A model generated the notes under the pieces. It was not told where the DNA came from. It ran no database searches and saw only the letters and a list, made by a program, of their open reading frames with translations. The position numbers and the translations under genes were made by a program. From NCBI GenBank assembly GCA_946481345.1, contig CAMLMY010000006.1, positions 1 through 64,000 on the forward strand: a DNA stretch of 64,000 nt. The letters are read 5' to 3'. Shown piece by piece: positions 38,913 through 48,962 of this stretch. How positions within the stretch are numbered: the stretch's first letter is position 1; each line of letters begins with the position of its first letter. This DNA is from an uncultured Gilliamella sp. Lineage in GTDB: Bacteria; Pseudomonadota; Gammaproteobacteria; Enterobacterales; Orbaceae.

Positions 38913-40088
38913 TTAGGCAAAAATACTTAATCCTGATTGAACAACCTCAGTATGATGATCAATTTTTTGTTGAATTGGATTGATATCATCTAATAGTTGT
39001 TCTGTTTCAAATTGTTGTGGTTGTTGATAAGAAGATGACTGTTTAGAATCATTCATCATTGAAAAATCACTAATGTTAGTGTGTTGTAAAGTGATACCTT
39101 GTTGTTCCAATGAGGTTCTTAACATGGGGAGAGCTGATTCTAACACACCCTTAACCATATTATGCGCAACCGCCATGTGCAGATCGATTTTGTCATCAAT
39201 CATGGCTAATTTAATATGTAATGAGCCTAGTTCTTGTGGATTTAATTTTATTTCGGCATTTTGAATACCTTGTCTACTGATCAAACAAATTTGTTCGTTT
39301 AAAGACGCTTGCCACTTACTAATATCCATGGGCATCGGTAAATTTAAGTTTAAGATGGTTGGATTTGTTGTAGAGGTTGGCGGATTAAATAACGATGATT
39401 GGCCATTTAGATCTATTGATAAAGCCATTTCTGATGGTGTATTAGCCAAATTAGTAGTAAACAATTTATCTGTCAGAGTTGACGCTAAATCAGTTTGATG
39501 ATCATTGCTATAATTATTTATCAGCGTATCTGTTGACTGTGTTTGATTAATACTCAAATGTGCATTTTTTGTCGTTTGTGGCTGATTATTTTTCCAAGCC
39601 AATAAATGACTAGGGTTTGGTTGATTGGTTTTGTTGATTAATTGCTCACTGTAATTAATTGAGGCAATAATTTCGGCAGCTTTTTCATCAATATTGATAC
39701 GCTGTTTGATATCATCAGTACATTGTGTATCCAACTTTGGATCAATCATGGTTGGATTAGCTTCTAATAATAGTTTTGTTTCATATATTGGTTGATTTTT
39801 TGGTTGAGCATCCGATTGCCTATTTTGCTGTATATCCTCTTGCTGATTGAGTGGCATAGAAAATAGTATGAACAACTCTTCACTTTCCATTCGTTCTTTC
39901 TGCTCTAACTCATTGTCTTTTAAGTTTGTAGCATTAACGTGATTATTATCACTTAGCCATTGTTGTTTTTCGGTAAGTTGTAATAATTTTTGGAAAAAAT
40001 CATCATCAAGAATAGATAACTGGTTGTCGTTTAATTCAAATTGTTGAGATGAGATTAATGGAATATCGCTAAACTGATTAATATTCAT
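38913..40088 (-). CDS. fliK: Flagellar hook-length control protein FliK
   Basis: Secreted ruler that measures hook length and switches export specificity at FlhB. The N-terminal two thirds are low in complexity and rich in Gln, Asn and Thr. The C-terminal switch domain (Flg_hook) has ISRQGIQNAEIKLNPQELGS then LHIKLAM near residue 285, then a Gln-rich end. The 391 residues compare with 375 in E. coli. It is the last gene of the fliFGHIJK operon and overlaps fliJ by 11 bases. Confidence 0.93.
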   Translation of the reverse strand: MNINQFSDIPLISSQQFELNDNQLSILDDDFFQKLLQLTEKQQWLSDNNHVNATNLKDNELEQKERMESEELFILFSMPLNQQEDIQQNRQSDAQPKNQPIYETKLLLEANPTMIDPKLDTQCTDDIKQRINIDEKAAEIIASINYSEQLINKTNQPNPSHLLAWKNNQPQTTKNAHLSINQTQSTDTLINNYSNDHQTDLASTLTDKLFTTNLANTPSEMALSIDLNGQSSLFNPPTSTTNPTILNLNLPMPMDISKWQASLNEQICLISRQGIQNAEIKLNPQELGSLHIKLAMIDDKIDLHMAVAHNMVKGVLESALPMLRTSLEQQGITLQHTNISDFSMMNDSKQSSSYQQPQQFETEQLLDDINPIQQKIDHHTEVVQSGLSIFA

Positions 40089-40542
40089 TCAATGTTCTCC
40101 TTGCTATCTGCTGCTGAGCAAATTCATCGGTTAATTTTTGTTGTAAACGACTCTGTTGTAGTAACAGTTTTTTATGTTGTTTATCTAATAATGTAGTATA
40201 AGTATTTAGGCTTTTTTGTGATTGATTAAGCTCATTGGTGAGCTGCTTTTGTTTTATATCTAAAGTTAATAGTAGTTTTTTTTGTTGAGCTATACCTTGT
40301 TCAATAGCTGTAATAAAAGCATTAAAATTATTTAATTCCGATCCCTTAATGCCACTGGATAAAGCATTATTTAGCCGTTGTTGGTACTCGTGATAATAAT
40401 CATTTAATACATTTAGTTGTGATTGTGCATTACGTTTATTCTCGTGGGCATGTTTTAATTTAATCAATTTGTCATCAACTGCTTTTTCAGCGAGCTTTTT
40501 TAACGTTATAAATGCAAATTTACCATGATGTTGATTGGCCAT
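40078..40542 (-). CDS. fliJ: Flagellar export protein FliJ
   Basis: Coiled-coil protein that inserts into the FliI hexamer and couples it to FlhA. The 154 residues are nearly all helical and rich in Gln, Lys and Leu, with the typical opening FAFITLKKLAEKAVDDKLIK. Length compares with 147 in E. coli. Its end overlaps fliK, and it starts 17 bases after fliI. Confidence 0.9.
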   Translation of the reverse strand: MANQHHGKFAFITLKKLAEKAVDDKLIKLKHAHENKRNAQSQLNVLNDYYHEYQQRLNNALSSGIKGSELNNFNAFITAIEQGIAQQKKLLLTLDIKQKQLTNELNQSQKSLNTYTTLLDKQHKKLLLQQSRLQQKLTDEFAQQQIARRTLNEY

Positions 40543-40559
40543 AATTCTTTCCTAATTTA

Positions 40560-41948
40560 TCAGCGAACTGCAACAATATTGATTAATTGTTGATAAGCGT
40601 CTTGATAACTACAATGCTCATTGATTCCTTGTTGTAAAAATTGCTGCATAGCTGGAAAAAGTGAGATAGCTTTATCTAATAATGGATCGGTTCCAGCTAC
40701 GTAAGCACCAACATTAATCAAGTCCCGATTGCGCTGGAAACTTGAAAATAATTGTTTAAATAACCGTGATTTTTTTTCATTTTCTGGCGGGGTAAGATCG
40801 GTCATTACACGACTGATTGACACTTCGATATCAATGGCTGGATAATGCCCCGATTCAGCTAGTGAACGTGATAACACTATATGACCATCAAGAATTGCCC
40901 TTGCTGAATCAGCAATAGGATCTTGTTGGTCGTCACCTTCGGTTAACACAGTATAAAAAGCAGTAATTGCACCTTTTCCTTTGGCATCATTACCTGCTCT
41001 TTCAACTAATGCTGGCAATTTTGCAAATACTGATGGTGGATAACCTTTGGTTGCCGGTGGTTCGCCGATGGCTAAGGCTATTTCCCGTTGTGCCATGGCA
41101 TAACGGGTTAGTGAATCCATGATCAGTAATACATTAAACCCTTGATCACGAAAATTTTCGGCAATTTTTGTGGCATAAGCTGCACCTTGTAGACGTAATA
41201 ATGGCGATACATCGGCTGGTGCCGCGACGACGACTGAACGCGCTAAGCCTTCTTCACCAAGGATGTTTTCGATAAAATCTTTTACTTCCCTGCCACGTTC
41301 GCCAATCAGACCAACCACAATAATATCGGCTTTGGTATACCTAGCCATCATGCCAAGTAGGACACTTTTACCAACACCAGAACCAGCAAAAAGCCCCATT
41401 CGTTGACCTTGGCCAACGGTTAATAATGCATTGATAGCACGAATACCGACATCTAATACTTGATGAATAGGCGTGCGAGCCAGAGGGTTTAGTGATTTAT
41501 TGATTAATCCTTCATATTCAATATTTTCTGGTAAAGGTTTGCCATCCAATGGTTTGCCCATTGCATCAACTATTCGTCCTAATAACCCCGTCCCAATAGG
41601 TAAAACTTTATGGCTAAAATGAGTTAAATCATATTGTGAGGTATATACTCTGGCATCAAGTAATATGCCATCGGTTGATTCAAATGGCATCAGATATAAG
41701 GTTTTACCATTAAAACCAATAACTTCACACTCAACGGCTTGTACTTTTCCATCTAATTGTCGTTCGACAAAGCAGTTAGAACCTAAAGGTAATTTTAAGC
41801 CCACGGCCTCTAAAACTAAGCCGGAAGCTTTAACTAAGCGACCATATTGACGGATTAACGATATTGACTGTAATTTTTGTTGCGCACAATCAATTTTAGT
41901 CATCCATTGCGTACAAAAGTCCACCTTAATGTTCAACTCCATGTACAT
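40560..41948 (-). CDS. fliI: Flagellum-specific ATPase FliI
   Basis: Hexameric ATPase of flagellar protein export. Walker A is [15 protein letters not shown] near residue 175, followed by [16 protein letters not shown], Walker [17 protein letters not shown] and the C-terminal [18 protein letters not shown]. The first ATG (41948) overlaps fliH and gives 462 residues (E. coli 457). A GTG nine codons later aligns better with the E. coli N-terminus, so the exact start is uncertain. [11 protein letters not shown] onward is homologous to FliI. Confidence 0.96.
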   Translation of the reverse strand: MYMELNIKVDFCTQWMTKIDCAQQKLQSISLIRQYGRLVKASGLVLEAVGLKLPLGSNCFVERQLDGKVQAVECEVIGFNGKTLYLMPFESTDGILLDARVYTSQYDLTHFSHKVLPIGTGLLGRIVDAMGKPLDGKPLPENIEYEGLINKSLNPLARTPIHQVLDVGIRAINALLTVGQGQRMGLFAGSGVGKSVLLGMMARYTKADIIVVGLIGERGREVKDFIENILGEEGLARSVVVAAPADVSPLLRLQGAAYATKIAENFRDQGFNVLLIMDSLTRYAMAQREIALAIGEPPATKGYPPSVFAKLPALVERAGNDAKGKGAITAFYTVLTEGDDQQDPIADSARAILDGHIVLSRSLAESGHYPAIDIEVSISRVMTDLTPPENEKKSRLFKQLFSSFQRNRDLINVGAYVAGTDPLLDKAISLFPAMQQFLQQGINEHCSYQDAYQQLINIVAVR

Positions 41949-42711
41949 TATCTGAGATGATTTGCCAATGATGGGTTACACTGGCGTCGATCTCATTGGT
42001 TTGGGTAAATATTTTGCAACCCCCTAATTCGATATTGGCATCGGCTATAAACTGCCATTGCTGTGGTTGCAACTCATTATTTAGTTGTGGTTCAAGCCAT
42101 AACAAGTCTGTTGGATTAATTCGTACCACAATTGGTGGGTTAACAATTGTATTTTGTTCAATTAATGATTTTATAATATGTAATAATTGTTTTTGTTTTA
42201 CTTTTGATAATGAACCAACTGTTTTTTCGGCAGCAAGTAAAGCTAAGTCAAATAGCTTTGGTACAATTTTCTCATCAATTTGGCTAATCGATTGTTGAAA
42301 GCTGATTGCTAAATTTTTGATGGCATTTATGCTAGTTAATTTTTCTGCCGTTAACTGTTGTTCTATTGTGTCCAGCCCTTCTTGGTGACCGAGAGTGAAT
42401 CCTTGCTCATAGCCAGTCTGTTTGCCAATATTAAAACCTTCTTCTTTACCTAAATTAAAGCCTTCTTGGTATGCTTCATCTCTTGCTTGTTGTTTAATAT
42501 TTTCGAGTTCTAGCAATATTGTCGGGCTATTAATATCAAAAGAGTCTTCATCATGATCATCGCGGCTATCTGGCTCTAATGGTGGCGCAAATTCTTCCAA
42601 CTCTTCTGGCTGTTGCTGGCTGGTTAATGGTGATAATTCGCTAAGTGCCAAATCTTGGAAATGCAATGGTTTCCAACTTACACTATTAGTATGATTATAC
42701 ATATTCATCAT
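41926..42711 (-). CDS. fliH: Flagellar assembly protein FliH
   Basis: Regulator of FliI that links it to the C-ring. The central GxxxG-repeat helix is very clear: [17 protein letters not shown] continuing with [11 protein letters not shown] (residues about 80-110). The C-terminal domain binds FliI. The 261 residues compare with about 228-235 in enterics. The start is among closely spaced GTG/ATG codons; the ATG at 42711 is chosen but 42717 or 42708 are possible. It overlaps fliG and fliI at its ends. Confidence 0.92.
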   Translation of the reverse strand: MMNMYNHTNSVSWKPLHFQDLALSELSPLTSQQQPEELEEFAPPLEPDSRDDHDEDSFDINSPTILLELENIKQQARDEAYQEGFNLGKEEGFNIGKQTGYEQGFTLGHQEGLDTIEQQLTAEKLTSINAIKNLAISFQQSISQIDEKIVPKLFDLALLAAEKTVGSLSKVKQKQLLHIIKSLIEQNTIVNPPIVVRINPTDLLWLEPQLNNELQPQQWQFIADANIELGGCKIFTQTNEIDASVTHHWQIISDNVHGVEH

Positions 42712-43693
42712 CACCACTTGTTAAGATCATCTCACCAGTTTCTGCTAAGCGCCGTGCAATAACCAAAATTTTCTTCTGTTCGGTTTCGACTTGCGACAAG
42801 CGAACTGGTGGTCTGTTTTCTAAATCTTCTCGTAATATTGAGGCAGCGCGTTGTGACATATTTGCTAATAGCTTGTCGCGTAGCGTTTCTGTTGCCCCTT
42901 TCATGGCGATGATTAAGGTTTCATTATCCACCTCTTTGAGTAGACGTTGGATACTTCTATCATCGACATCAATCAGATTTTCAAATAGGAACATTTCATC
43001 AATGATTTTTTGAGCAAGCTCATTGTCATAATCTCGTAATGCATTGATAACCAATTCTTCTTGTTGTGATTTCATCAGATTGATAATTTCTGCTGCGGTG
43101 CGGATGCCACCCATGTTATTAAGTTTAATATTTTGTCCATGTAGTAAGGTTGATAATGATGTCGATAACACTTCTAATGCTGATGGCTCTACGCCACCGA
43201 AAGTTGCAATACGTAGCATGACGTCATTACGTAATTGGTCATCAAATAAATTTAAAATCTCAGCAGCCAAATCGCGATTTAAGTGAACTAAAATGGTGGC
43301 GATAATTTGTGGATGTTCTTTTTTAACTAAATCAACCGCGCGTGCAGCATCGACAAAGTTAAGCATTTTTAAACCATCAGTGGTATCTTCGATATCGGTA
43401 TCTAATAGTTCATCAAGTAATCGGTTAGCTTTATCACTACCAATTGATTTTTCTAGAACTTTTCTTAAATAGCCATTGGTATCTGTATTTAATACTGCAC
43501 AATCATCAAGAGTATTTTGACACTCATTAAGAATATTTTTCAGTTGTTCTTGAGTTAATTGTGGTAATCCCATCATGGCACTACTAATTTTTTGTACCTC
43601 TTTATGGTTTAAAAATTGCATTACTTTGGCTGCTAATTCTTCACCTAAAATCATTAAAATTGTCGCTGCTTTTTGCGCTTCAGTTAAATTCAT
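42695..43693 (-). CDS. fliG: Flagellar motor switch protein FliG
   Basis: C-ring protein that takes torque from MotA and anchors to FliF. The ATG at 43693 (MNLTEAQKAATILMILGEE) has AAGGA eight bases upstream and shares one base with the fliF stop (TAATG). It gives 332 residues, as in E. coli (331). HPQIIATILVHL near residue 125 (EHPQ motif), MFLFENLIDVDDRSIQRLL near 235, and ASILREDLENRPPVRLSQVE carry the charged torque helix residues. Confidence 0.97.
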   Translation of the reverse strand: MNLTEAQKAATILMILGEELAAKVMQFLNHKEVQKISSAMMGLPQLTQEQLKNILNECQNTLDDCAVLNTDTNGYLRKVLEKSIGSDKANRLLDELLDTDIEDTTDGLKMLNFVDAARAVDLVKKEHPQIIATILVHLNRDLAAEILNLFDDQLRNDVMLRIATFGGVEPSALEVLSTSLSTLLHGQNIKLNNMGGIRTAAEIINLMKSQQEELVINALRDYDNELAQKIIDEMFLFENLIDVDDRSIQRLLKEVDNETLIIAMKGATETLRDKLLANMSQRAASILREDLENRPPVRLSQVETEQKKILVIARRLAETGEMILTSGDDEYV

Positions 43694-45393
43694 TACTCGG
43701 TGTCCTTTTTGTTCATCCAACCACGTATAATCAGAGCCATTACACGAGGATCTTTCTCGACAATTTTGCGGATGTATTGCTGTTGTTGCATATTATCTTC
43801 AAAAATCTTCTGTTGCAGTTTACTGTGTGCTTTGTAATCGAGTTTATCTTCACTAGCCATTGTGCTATCAGATGATCTGTTATCAGTATTAAGATATTGT
43901 CTTTGAATTTTAATCCATATCGAGCGTAATACTTTGCGCCATGCAAACCAGAGTATTAAAATGTAAATCAGATATTTAATCGCGACTTTCAGCATGTCGA
44001 AAACTTCATGTTTTTGTAAAAAGACCATGGCGGCATTTTCATCTTCAATTTGATCGGTAAATTTCAAATTAGCTACTGTTAATGAATCACCACGCAAGTC
44101 AGAAAATCCCATTGCTTGACGGGCAAGCGCTTCAATATGGGTGAGTTCCTCTTGATCTAGTTTTACCCATTTTTCAACAGCTTCTTTTTCTGAATTTTCT
44201 TCATTTGCCGATGTGATTTCATCGGCTGAAATAAATTTATAATTAACTAAAACAGCGACAGATAAACGCTTGATACGACCTTCAGGGATTTTGCTATGAA
44301 TAACTTGACGATTAACTTCAAAGTTCAATGTTTTATTTGACTGTAAATGATACATTTTTTGTTTATCGTCTTTATCTTTGCTATCGAGCTCACCATCAAT
44401 TGGTGCACTAGGCGTTGGTACCGGTTGATTAGATAATGCGCCCGGCACACCACCGATAATATTGCTTGATGCTAATTGGCTATTTTCAATTTGTTGCTTA
44501 CTACGAATAGTTTGGTTGCTGGCATCGCTATTGGGATCATAAATTTCTGATGTTGACTCTTGCCGACTAAAATCGATATCCGCATTCACTTGTACCTTAA
44601 CATTTTGTTGTCCCAAAATAGGGATAATAATTTTTTCTACTCGTTCTCGAACTAGATTTTCAATGCGTTCACTATATTCTAATTGGGCAATATTAACGTT
44701 ACTGTCACGGTATCTTTCACCGGTTAATAAATTGCCTTTTTGATCAATAATCGTCACCTTATCCGCTTGTAATTCTGGCACACTACTAGAAATTAAATGA
44801 ATGATGGCGTCAATTTGACCTTGAGATAAAGCTCGACCTGGTAATAAAGTTAGTGCAACAGAGGCGGAAGGGAATTTTCTTTCTCGAACAAATAAAGAGG
44901 GTTTAGGCATCGCTAAATGCACTCTGGCATCATCTACACTACTAATAATGGCAATGGTTCTCGATAGTTCGCCTTCTAATGCTCGTTGATAGTTGATTTG
45001 TTCATTAAACTGACTCATGCCAAAACTTTCTTTGTCGAGTAGTTCAAAACCAATTGCGCCACCTTTAGGCAAACCCTGCTGGGCTATTCGTAAACGAGTA
45101 TTATAAATTTGATTTTGGGGAATTAAGATAGTTGAGCCAGAGGATGAAAATTTATAGGGAATATTTAACTTATCAAGTTGGCTAATGATTTCACCGCCAT
45201 CCTTATCATTCAAATTACTAAATAATACGCCATAATTATCGTCTTTAAGCCATAAGTAAGTAATACTACTAATTGCTATTACAATTACTCCTACAATAAG
45301 GAGTAGCATTTTACGATTTATTTTTAATTGATTAATAAAAGGTAACTTACTCAATATTGATTCGCCTTTGTTACCAACTGCCTGGCTATCCAT
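43693..45393 (-). CDS. fliF: Flagellar M-ring protein FliF
   Basis: Forms the MS-ring in the inner membrane on which the rotor and export gate assemble. The 566 residues have membrane helices near residues 28-48 and 460-480. RBM domains carry LNDKDGGEIISQLDKLNIPY and SQFNEQINYQRALEGELSRT, and ARVHLAMPKPSLFVR. The C-terminal cytoplasmic tail that binds FliG ends RVMALIIRGWMNK. First gene of the leftward fliFGHIJK operon. fliE is divergent, with 175 bases between for both promoters. Confidence 0.97.
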   Translation of the reverse strand: MDSQAVGNKGESILSKLPFINQLKINRKMLLLIVGVIVIAISSITYLWLKDDNYGVLFSNLNDKDGGEIISQLDKLNIPYKFSSSGSTILIPQNQIYNTRLRIAQQGLPKGGAIGFELLDKESFGMSQFNEQINYQRALEGELSRTIAIISSVDDARVHLAMPKPSLFVRERKFPSASVALTLLPGRALSQGQIDAIIHLISSSVPELQADKVTIIDQKGNLLTGERYRDSNVNIAQLEYSERIENLVRERVEKIIIPILGQQNVKVQVNADIDFSRQESTSEIYDPNSDASNQTIRSKQQIENSQLASSNIIGGVPGALSNQPVPTPSAPIDGELDSKDKDDKQKMYHLQSNKTLNFEVNRQVIHSKIPEGRIKRLSVAVLVNYKFISADEITSANEENSEKEAVEKWVKLDQEELTHIEALARQAMGFSDLRGDSLTVANLKFTDQIEDENAAMVFLQKHEVFDMLKVAIKYLIYILILWFAWRKVLRSIWIKIQRQYLNTDNRSSDSTMASEDKLDYKAHSKLQQKIFEDNMQQQQYIRKIVEKDPRVMALIIRGWMNKKDTE

Positions 45394-45568
45394 ATGTATC
45401 CTAACACTAAACTGACTAGATTAATTCTAGGGTTTATTATCTGTGTATTTAAAAAAATCAATAGCTAAAAAAGCATATGCTTTACCCTTTAGTTATCGCT
45501 TTTAGATTGTTATCTTTATGATAATTTACGTTATAACTTGATTAAGACGAATAACCGTGACCTTTATT

Positions 45569-45871
45569 ATGAATAGTATTGATGCCTTTAATAGCACAAC
45601 ATTAACCCAACTTGATTTTTCACATAAGCAATCTATTAATCATAGTGAACAAAATTTTATGGCTGAATTAAAAATGGCATTAGATAAAATCAGTCAAACA
45701 CAAATAGACGCTAGCCAGCAAGCCAAAGCATTTGAGATGGGTGAAGCCAATATCGCATTAAATGAGGTGATGGTTAGCATGCAAAAGTCTTCAGTTTCTT
45801 TACAATTTGGTATTCAAGTTCGCAATAAATTAGTCGCAGCATATCAAGAAATTATGAATATGAATGTTTAA
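45569..45871 (+). CDS. fliE: Flagellar hook-basal body protein FliE
   Basis: Adaptor between MS-ring and rod. From the ATG at 45569 (MNSIDAFN) it has 100 residues, with the C-terminal signature [20 protein letters not shown] and [15 protein letters not shown]. coli FliE has 104. A GTG four codons earlier is an alternative start; neither has a clear ribosome site. It is divergent from fliF, as in enterobacteria. Confidence 0.95.
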   Translation: MNSIDAFNSTTLTQLDFSHKQSINHSEQNFMAELKMALDKISQTQIDASQQAKAFEMGEANIALNEVMVSMQKSSVSLQFGIQVRNKLVAAYQEIMNMNV

Positions 45872-46209
45872 ACCTTTATCGGATGGTTACTTATCGACTA
45901 GATGATAATATTTTGGTTTAAAAAATAGTATTAATTAATCACCAATTTTTATCCTAAATTGGCTTAACATCACCACTATTGTTATTACAACGACTATCGA
46001 GATACTCGCTATAAGATTATTTTTGAAGTTAAAAATGCTTTAGTTATTGCGAAGTGAGCTAGTCACCAGTACAAGCAAAGTGTATACATTAACGATGTAA
46101 AATTAATAAAAAAAAGTTTGCGGAGTGGGGTTTTTGGCAGATAAAAATAGCTAAAAAACCCCGTTCCTCAATTATTTTTATTCTTTTTTTTAACTACTCT
46201 GTGAATAAT
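45872..46209. other. 338-base convergent gap between fliE and fliT
   Basis: No credible gene. It holds the third copy of the GAGGAACGGGGTTTTTT element with a degenerate inverted partner (46119-46170), which could work as a terminator for fliT on the minus strand. Confidence 0.6.
46119..46170 (-). repeat. Dispersed intergenic repeat, copy C, as an imperfect inverted pair
   Basis: AAAAAACCCCGTTCCTCA (46153-46170) faces TGCGGAGTGGGGTTTTT (46119-46135) and can pair with about three mismatches around a 17-base loop. On the minus strand the hairpin runs into a T-tract near 46107-46115, so it may terminate fliTSD transcripts. It shares its core with copies at 10976 and 34479. Confidence 0.7.
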
Positions 46210-46572
46210 CTAAACTAAATTGGCGATTGTTTGGTAGCTATCTATTTTGGCTTGATAATCAACCTGCTCACCAATTAATTGGCTTAATTCATTATGTCGA
46301 AGATGGATTAATTGCTTTAATTGCTCATGATAACTAAGAATATTATTGATATACATTTGAAGAATATCTTGTTGTGATAATGGTATATTATCAATAGTAG
46401 TTAACCCATTTTTGAGTTGAATATCACGTGCTAACTGCTGATATTTAGTTTGCCAACTAATTAATAATTCCCAATTTTCTTGTTGTGCATTAATTAGCAT
46501 TTGCTCAACAACATAATTAAGTTGCTCGTATTGTTCTAGTACTAGACTCGTATTCAATGTTGCTACATCCAT
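46210..46572 (-). CDS. fliT: Flagellar chaperone FliT-like protein
   Basis: Small helical protein of 120 residues from the ATG at 46572, two bases after fliS stops. FliT in enterics is the export chaperone of FliD and an inhibitor of FlhDC. The assignment is mainly from position, since FliT sequences are very variable: it is the last gene of a fliD-fliS-fliT run, with a matching length (E. coli 121) and an all-helical composition rich in Gln and Leu. Confidence 0.8.
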   Translation of the reverse strand: MDVATLNTSLVLEQYEQLNYVVEQMLINAQQENWELLISWQTKYQQLARDIQLKNGLTTIDNIPLSQQDILQMYINNILSYHEQLKQLIHLRHNELSQLIGEQVDYQAKIDSYQTIANLV

Positions 46573-46574
46573 AA

Positions 46575-46952
46575 CTATGCTATCTCTCGCCAAGCTTGGG
46601 CAATATTATTAAGCAGATCAAAACAAGTTTGCAGTATTTGCGTATCATTATGTAGATTAGCGAAAACCAGTTGCTGACTGATGTATTGATATAACTGATC
46701 TAAATTTTCAGCAATTTCACCGCCTTGCTCTAAATCAAGGCAACTTTTAAGCCCATTATCAATGATATTAATAGCTTTAGAAATGGCTTTTCCTTTACCA
46801 GCAATATTATCCTTTTGTATATATAACTCAGCTAAGCGAATAGCATTTAATGCGCCATCAAATAACAAAACAATAAGCTGATGAGGTGAAGCCTGACTAA
46901 CGCTGGTTTCTAAATTAACTTGTTTATAAGCTTGAGATCCCATTTTATACAT
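46575..46952 (-). CDS. fliS: Flagellin export chaperone FliS
   Basis: Binds the flagellin C-terminus to stop premature polymerisation. The 125 residues start MYKMGSQAYKQVNLETSVSQ. HQLIVLLFDGALNAIRLA and GKAISKAINIIDNGLKSCLD are family signatures. E. coli FliS has 136 residues. It lies between fliD (nine bases) and fliT (two bases), which fits the fliDST operon of enterics. Confidence 0.95.
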   Translation of the reverse strand: MYKMGSQAYKQVNLETSVSQASPHQLIVLLFDGALNAIRLAELYIQKDNIAGKGKAISKAINIIDNGLKSCLDLEQGGEIAENLDQLYQYISQQLVFANLHNDTQILQTCFDLLNNIAQAWREIA

Positions 46953-46961
46953 TGTTATGCC

Positions 46962-48395
46962 TTATTTTTTTAAATTCGCCATCATTTCAAATTGGGTGGT
47001 AAGATAATTACTCATACCATTTAATTCATTGATTAAGATATCTAGTTTTGTGAATTGTACCCGATAACGCTCGATAGTTTGGTCAATAGAGTTATTAACT
47101 TGGTCATAGCGTTTATCTAATGATTTTAAGGTAGAATTTAAACCGTTAGTTGCCGTATCAATCATGCCGTCGCTATCAATAAAGCTACTTACTTTGGCAA
47201 AGACTTCGTTGGCAATGCCAGTTGTTTCACCATCACCAGTAAATAAAATGGCGACTGCTTCACTGTTTTCTTTAAGGTTTTTTTCTAATTCGTTTTCTTT
47301 AATTACCAGCTTGCCATTACTATCCATATTGATACCAATTTGTGCTAATACCGATAATTCTCCTGTTTGACCTTTAGAAAATATAGAGCGAATACTTTGA
47401 TCAATATTACGTAGAGTTGAATCACCAATCAGTGGGCCATTACTATTATTTAATTCATCTGAATTGGCATCACCAGCGGTAAATTGCGTTAAGCTTGATA
47501 TGGTTGATTGTAATTGATTAAAGGCATCAACCCACTCTTTAAGGGCTTCTTGAGCTTTGTCATTGTCAGCGCTGATGGTTAAATTTTGCGCTGTTGTAGT
47601 GACTGCTTTTAATGTGATATCGACACCAGGAATAACCTCTTTAACGGTATTTGATGAGCTATTAATCGTTATACCATTAAAGCTAAATTTAGCATCTTGC
47701 GCTTTAGCTACTTCACTCATAGCTGATGAATCAGCTTGATTAGCATTAAAACCAATTAGTGAATTAAGTTTATCATCATCGGATGAAATAGAGGTAATGG
47801 CTTGTTGTTCACCGGTTTCTTTCGATGTGATAACCAGTTGATAGCTATCAGTTCCAGAACGGACAATAGTGGCATTTACCGTTGTTTCACTGGTTGAACC
47901 ATCTTCATTAATCACCTTAGCTTGATTGATTGCATTGGCTATTGATTCGAGCGATGTGTCATCTTTGCCTAACGTGATATTTAATTTTTGGCCATTAGCT
48001 TGTTCTATTGTGAGGGTACGGGTTTCATTATCATTACCTAAAGCTGATGTTTTATCATTTATAGCATTCGTGGCAACACTATGTGCAGTGGCAAGTTGTT
48101 CGACGCTAACTGCATAATTACCTAATTGGGCCTTGCTATTTACATTAGTGGTAAAATAGTTGTCATTACCAGATGCAAAACGCGCTTGAAACAGCTCTTT
48201 TTTTTGCAGTTTTGCTGTTGCGCTGTTGAATGTTGATAATGCACTTTTTAATTTACCAAAACCGCTTATTTTATTATTAACTGCTTTTTGTTGGGCTTTT
48301 ATCGGTGTAAGACGATTTTTCTCAACGGCTTCTAATTGATCTAATACTTCATTTAAATCAATACCAGAACCAATTCCTAATATACTCATTGCCAT
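46962..48395 (-). CDS. fliD: Flagellar filament cap protein FliD
   Basis: Pentameric cap under which flagellin folds and polymerises. The 477 residues (E. coli 468) open with MSILGIGSGIDLNEVLDQL and close with the coiled-coil end VQFTKLDILINELNGMSNYL. The central region is Ser/Thr/Asn-rich and variable. AGGAT precedes the first ATG; a second ATG two codons later is also possible. A sigma-28 promoter lies about 40 bases upstream on the same strand. Confidence 0.95.
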   Translation of the reverse strand: MAMSILGIGSGIDLNEVLDQLEAVEKNRLTPIKAQQKAVNNKISGFGKLKSALSTFNSATAKLQKKELFQARFASGNDNYFTTNVNSKAQLGNYAVSVEQLATAHSVATNAINDKTSALGNDNETRTLTIEQANGQKLNITLGKDDTSLESIANAINQAKVINEDGSTSETTVNATIVRSGTDSYQLVITSKETGEQQAITSISSDDDKLNSLIGFNANQADSSAMSEVAKAQDAKFSFNGITINSSSNTVKEVIPGVDITLKAVTTTAQNLTISADNDKAQEALKEWVDAFNQLQSTISSLTQFTAGDANSDELNNSNGPLIGDSTLRNIDQSIRSIFSKGQTGELSVLAQIGINMDSNGKLVIKENELEKNLKENSEAVAILFTGDGETTGIANEVFAKVSSFIDSDGMIDTATNGLNSTLKSLDKRYDQVNNSIDQTIERYRVQFTKLDILINELNGMSNYLTTQFEMMANLKK

Positions 48396-48433
48396 GATTG
48401 ATTATCCTAATATAAATTCTTTCATCCCTTGTT

Positions 48434-48460
48434 TTATCGACCAATACCGTAAAAAGTTTA
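48434..48460 (-). promoter_or_regulatory. Sigma-28 (FliA) promoter of fliDST
   Basis: On the minus strand TAAACTTT-N11-GTCGATAA, one mismatch in each half from TAAAGTTT-N11-GCCGATAA, with the correct spacing. It points at fliD. Confidence 0.8.
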
Positions 48461-48859
48461 GCTGTTTTTAGTTTTTTATCTTTACTAATAAATAAGTCGG
48501 TTTTGGCAATGAGAATATTGATAATCAGTTTTATCTATTAAAAAATGAGTTAGTTATCTCAATCAATAGTGTTGTTAGCTGTCCTTTATGTTGCCTAACA
48601 TTAAAATTGTGTAGTGAAACTTCCAATATCATTACTATTGATTGATTAGAAAATATATTGCCATGAATTAAATTGGGACAAGCTTAAGCTTTGTTGCCAC
48701 AAATTTTTATTAAAGAAGGCTATCAACCAGTCGATTCAGCGATACATAACTTTGATTACTATACATATAAATATCTATGATGCCCTTTAATCATGTTCAT
48801 CAAACAACTTAGTTATTCCGCTTTATTTAACCTCAATAAATAAAAATTCAAAAAAATAT

Positions 48860-48886
48860 TAAAGTTTCCTTTTTTAATACCGATAA
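48860..48886 (+). promoter_or_regulatory. Sigma-28 (FliA) promoter of fliC
   Basis: TAAAGTTT-N11-ACCGATAA: exact -35, one mismatch in the -10, consensus spacing. It lies about 77 bases before the fliC ATG. The rest of the 567-base fliD-fliC gap is A/T-rich with no gene. Confidence 0.88.
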
Positions 48887-48962
48887 CTAAACCATCAGCA
48901 TATATATTGAATTTTTTTTCAATATCTCGTTGATCTAACTAATCATATTAAAGGAGATAAAA

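Noticed and set aside
43694-43720. Nine-residue N-terminal extension of FliG
   Set aside because: It overlaps the fliF end out of frame; the ATG at 43693 has a ribosome site and matches homologues.
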